A DNA stretch of 15,111 nucleotides from Candidatus Heimdallarchaeota archaeon (GTDB lineage Archaea > Asgardarchaeota > Heimdallarchaeia > Heimdallarchaeales > Kariarchaeaceae), in NCBI GenBank assembly GCA_021399405.1, contig JAAFKL010000337.1:1-15111 (forward strand), written 5' to 3'. Below are positions 14,161 through 15,111 of this stretch, piece after piece. Below the pieces are notes generated by a model. The model was given only the letters and a program-made list of their open reading frames with translations. It did no database searches and was not told the DNA's origin. The first letter of the stretch is position 1. Every line of letters begins with the position of its first letter. Position numbers and translations under genes: made by a program.

Positions 14161-14649
14161 TTGAAAATTGGAATCATAATTTGTGATAGGTATAAACAAT
14201 GTGATGGTGGAAAATGCTTTCGAGCTATTGAAAATAGAGAAGGTGCCTTTAAGCGATATTCTCTCAACGATAAACTTGCCGTAGTATCATATGCTACGTG
14301 TGGTGGGTGTCCTGGTGGGAATGTAGAAAATGTGGTTACAGGTATGAAAATATACGGTGCACAAGCAATTCATTTTGGAACAGGTTTTTTAGCCGGATAT
14401 CCACCATGTATCTATGTAGAGGTCCTAAAAAAATTTGCTGAAGAGAAGACGGGATTGCCTGTGATAGTAGGAACACATCCAATGCCTACAAATTATATTG
14501 AGATGCATGGAAAATTGGATGATTGGTCTAACTTACATAAAAAAATGCTTGAAGAATATGAATTGTTATTGCCTGAAGAAACAATTAAGTATGATTCAAC
14601 ACTCCCTATATATATCCAAGATTTAGAAGTTGAAATTGGAAAGAGATAG
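14161..14649 (+). CDS. CGGC-domain protein (PF08821-type), putative metal-binding
   Basis: The name-giving motif is seen in ATCGGCPGG (CGGC at 51-54, numbering from TTG 14149), with the rest of the family pattern: KIGIIICDRYKQCDGGKCFR at the start, GAFKRY (32-37), GAQAIHFGTGF (70-80), YPPC (84-87) and the ending GTH (108-110). Cys12, 18, 23, 51, 54, 87 and His110 could bind metal; the family is thought to bind metal or a cluster, with the function not settled. About 50 residues beyond the domain (DDWSNLHKKMLEEYELLLPE and on) form an extra helix and tail. TTG 14161 is preferred because the family begins directly with KIGII; TTG 14149 would add four residues. GGT at 14151 is a weak ribosome site. 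TATA-like TATAAATAAA (14111-14120) or AAATTTAAAG (14120-14129) drives it. Its 3' end faces the DUF134 gene with 15 bases between. Confidence 0.9.
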   Translation: MKIGIIICDRYKQCDGGKCFRAIENREGAFKRYSLNDKLAVVSYATCGGCPGGNVENVVTGMKIYGAQAIHFGTGFLAGYPPCIYVEVLKKFAEEKTGLPVIVGTHPMPTNYIEMHGKLDDWSNLHKKMLEEYELLLPEETIKYDSTLPIYIQDLEVEIGKR

Positions 14650-14664
14650 TTTACTAATTCAATA

Positions 14665-15027
14665 TTAATCATTGTTCGATAGTTCGATTTCAATTGTTCT
14701 ACCTTTCTGAATGGTAGTGGCTAAACTTTGTCTTGCGGAACTTAAGGAACGCCATATGGTCCCTCGAGAAACATCTAAAGTATTTGCTGCCTCTTCTTGG
14801 GTTAAACCAACGCTATCACATAATCTTAAACATTCTAATTCCAATTGTGATAATTTTATAATCACATGACCTGATATCTGATCCCATTGAAATTGCACGT
14901 TTGGGGCGACTCTTGGTCGTCCTCTCATTCGCCCTCTAACCTGTCCTCTTCTATGTCCACGACGATGTGTTCTCCCCTTATGTTTTTTCGTTACGTCATC
15001 GTTTGAGTCAATATTATTGTTTTCCAT
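14665..15027 (-). CDS. DUF134 (UPF0251) helix-turn-helix protein with Arg/His/Gly-rich N-terminus
   Basis: 120 residues from the ATG at 15027, which has GAGGT about ten bases upstream; an ATG at 15066 would add 13 residues but has no such site. The core GRPRVAPNVQFQW (36-48), KLSQLELECLRLCDSVGLTQ (58-77), EEAANTLDVSRGTIWRSLSS (78-97) and GRTIEIE (109-115) match the DUF134 family, whose helix-turn-helix resembles sigma-70 region 4. It is therefore likely a DNA-binding regulator. Unlike most members, a 25-residue basic tail (KKHKGRTHRRGHRRG, then RGRMRGRPR) precedes the core and may strengthen DNA or RNA contact. DUF134 genes often accompany iron-sulfur or metal cofactor genes, so regulation of the convergent CGGC gene is possible but inferred. 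Confidence 0.9.
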   Translation of the reverse strand: MENNNIDSNDDVTKKHKGRTHRRGHRRGQVRGRMRGRPRVAPNVQFQWDQISGHVIIKLSQLELECLRLCDSVGLTQEEAANTLDVSRGTIWRSLSSARQSLATTIQKGRTIEIELSNND

Positions 15028-15111
15028 AATATAATCTACCTCATGGCAATATAATATCTTTTGCAAGTAAGTTAATTAATTGGTATTGCACAAAAATGAA
15101 ATTTAAGCTTT

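Noticed and set aside
1..15111. CRISPR array, tRNA, rRNA, insertion sequence or attachment site
   Set aside because: I looked for regular direct repeats with spacers, cloverleaf signatures, transposase motifs and long terminal repeats and saw none.

Overview
The window is AT-rich (about 30-32% G+C by hand count of a few lines), apart from the first ~1.1 kb, which is close to 50%. An archaeon is likely, and an Asgard archaeon fits best. The reasons are an Arf/Ras-type small GTPase, start sites preceded by TATA-like boxes rather than bacterial -35/-10 pairs, an RLI(ABCE1)-type iron-sulfur domain, a CGGC-domain protein, a DUF134 (UPF0251) regulator, a treble-clef zinc protein, and long AT-rich intergenic stretches. 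The assignment is inferred from gene content only; there is no rRNA, tRNA or ribosomal protein gene to anchor it.

Layout. 1-1049 (-): C-terminally cut serine beta-lactamase-like hydrolase, compositionally foreign. 1439-4125 (-): three co-directional genes, in transcription order a small polytopic membrane protein, an Arf-like GTPase and a TPR protein. 4336-8444 (+): two-gene ABC system, a ~1070-residue double-FtsX permease and a MacB/LolD-type ATPase that ends in an AbrB-like swapped-hairpin segment. 8529-8873 (-): YCII-domain protein. 9052-10500 (-): a fusion of an RLI-type two-cluster ferredoxin domain to a reductive-dehalogenase-like (RdhA) core. 10620-11709 (-): two small membrane proteins and a basic protein whose reading frame is broken; the two membrane-protein genes have similar upstream boxes. 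11710-12516: non-coding, with a strong hairpin. 12517-13857 (+): a small membrane protein, a zinc-binding mini-protein and an unknown 164-residue protein. 13872-14109 (-): a TusA-like gene with no usable start codon, divergent from a CGGC-domain gene (14161-14649, +). 14665-15027 (-): DUF134 helix-turn-helix protein with an Arg/His/Gly-rich tail.

How the parts may work together. The GTPase, TPR and membrane proteins could form a membrane-associated switch, scaffold and effector set. The FtsX/ATPase pair looks like a mechanotransmission or lipoprotein/peptide export ABC system. The RdhA-like fusion carries its own electron-input domain, lacks a Tat signal and sits beside small membrane proteins that might serve as anchors. 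The right end collects thiol and metal handling proteins (treble-clef zinc protein, TusA-like, CGGC, DUF134). These functional links are inferences from gene order.
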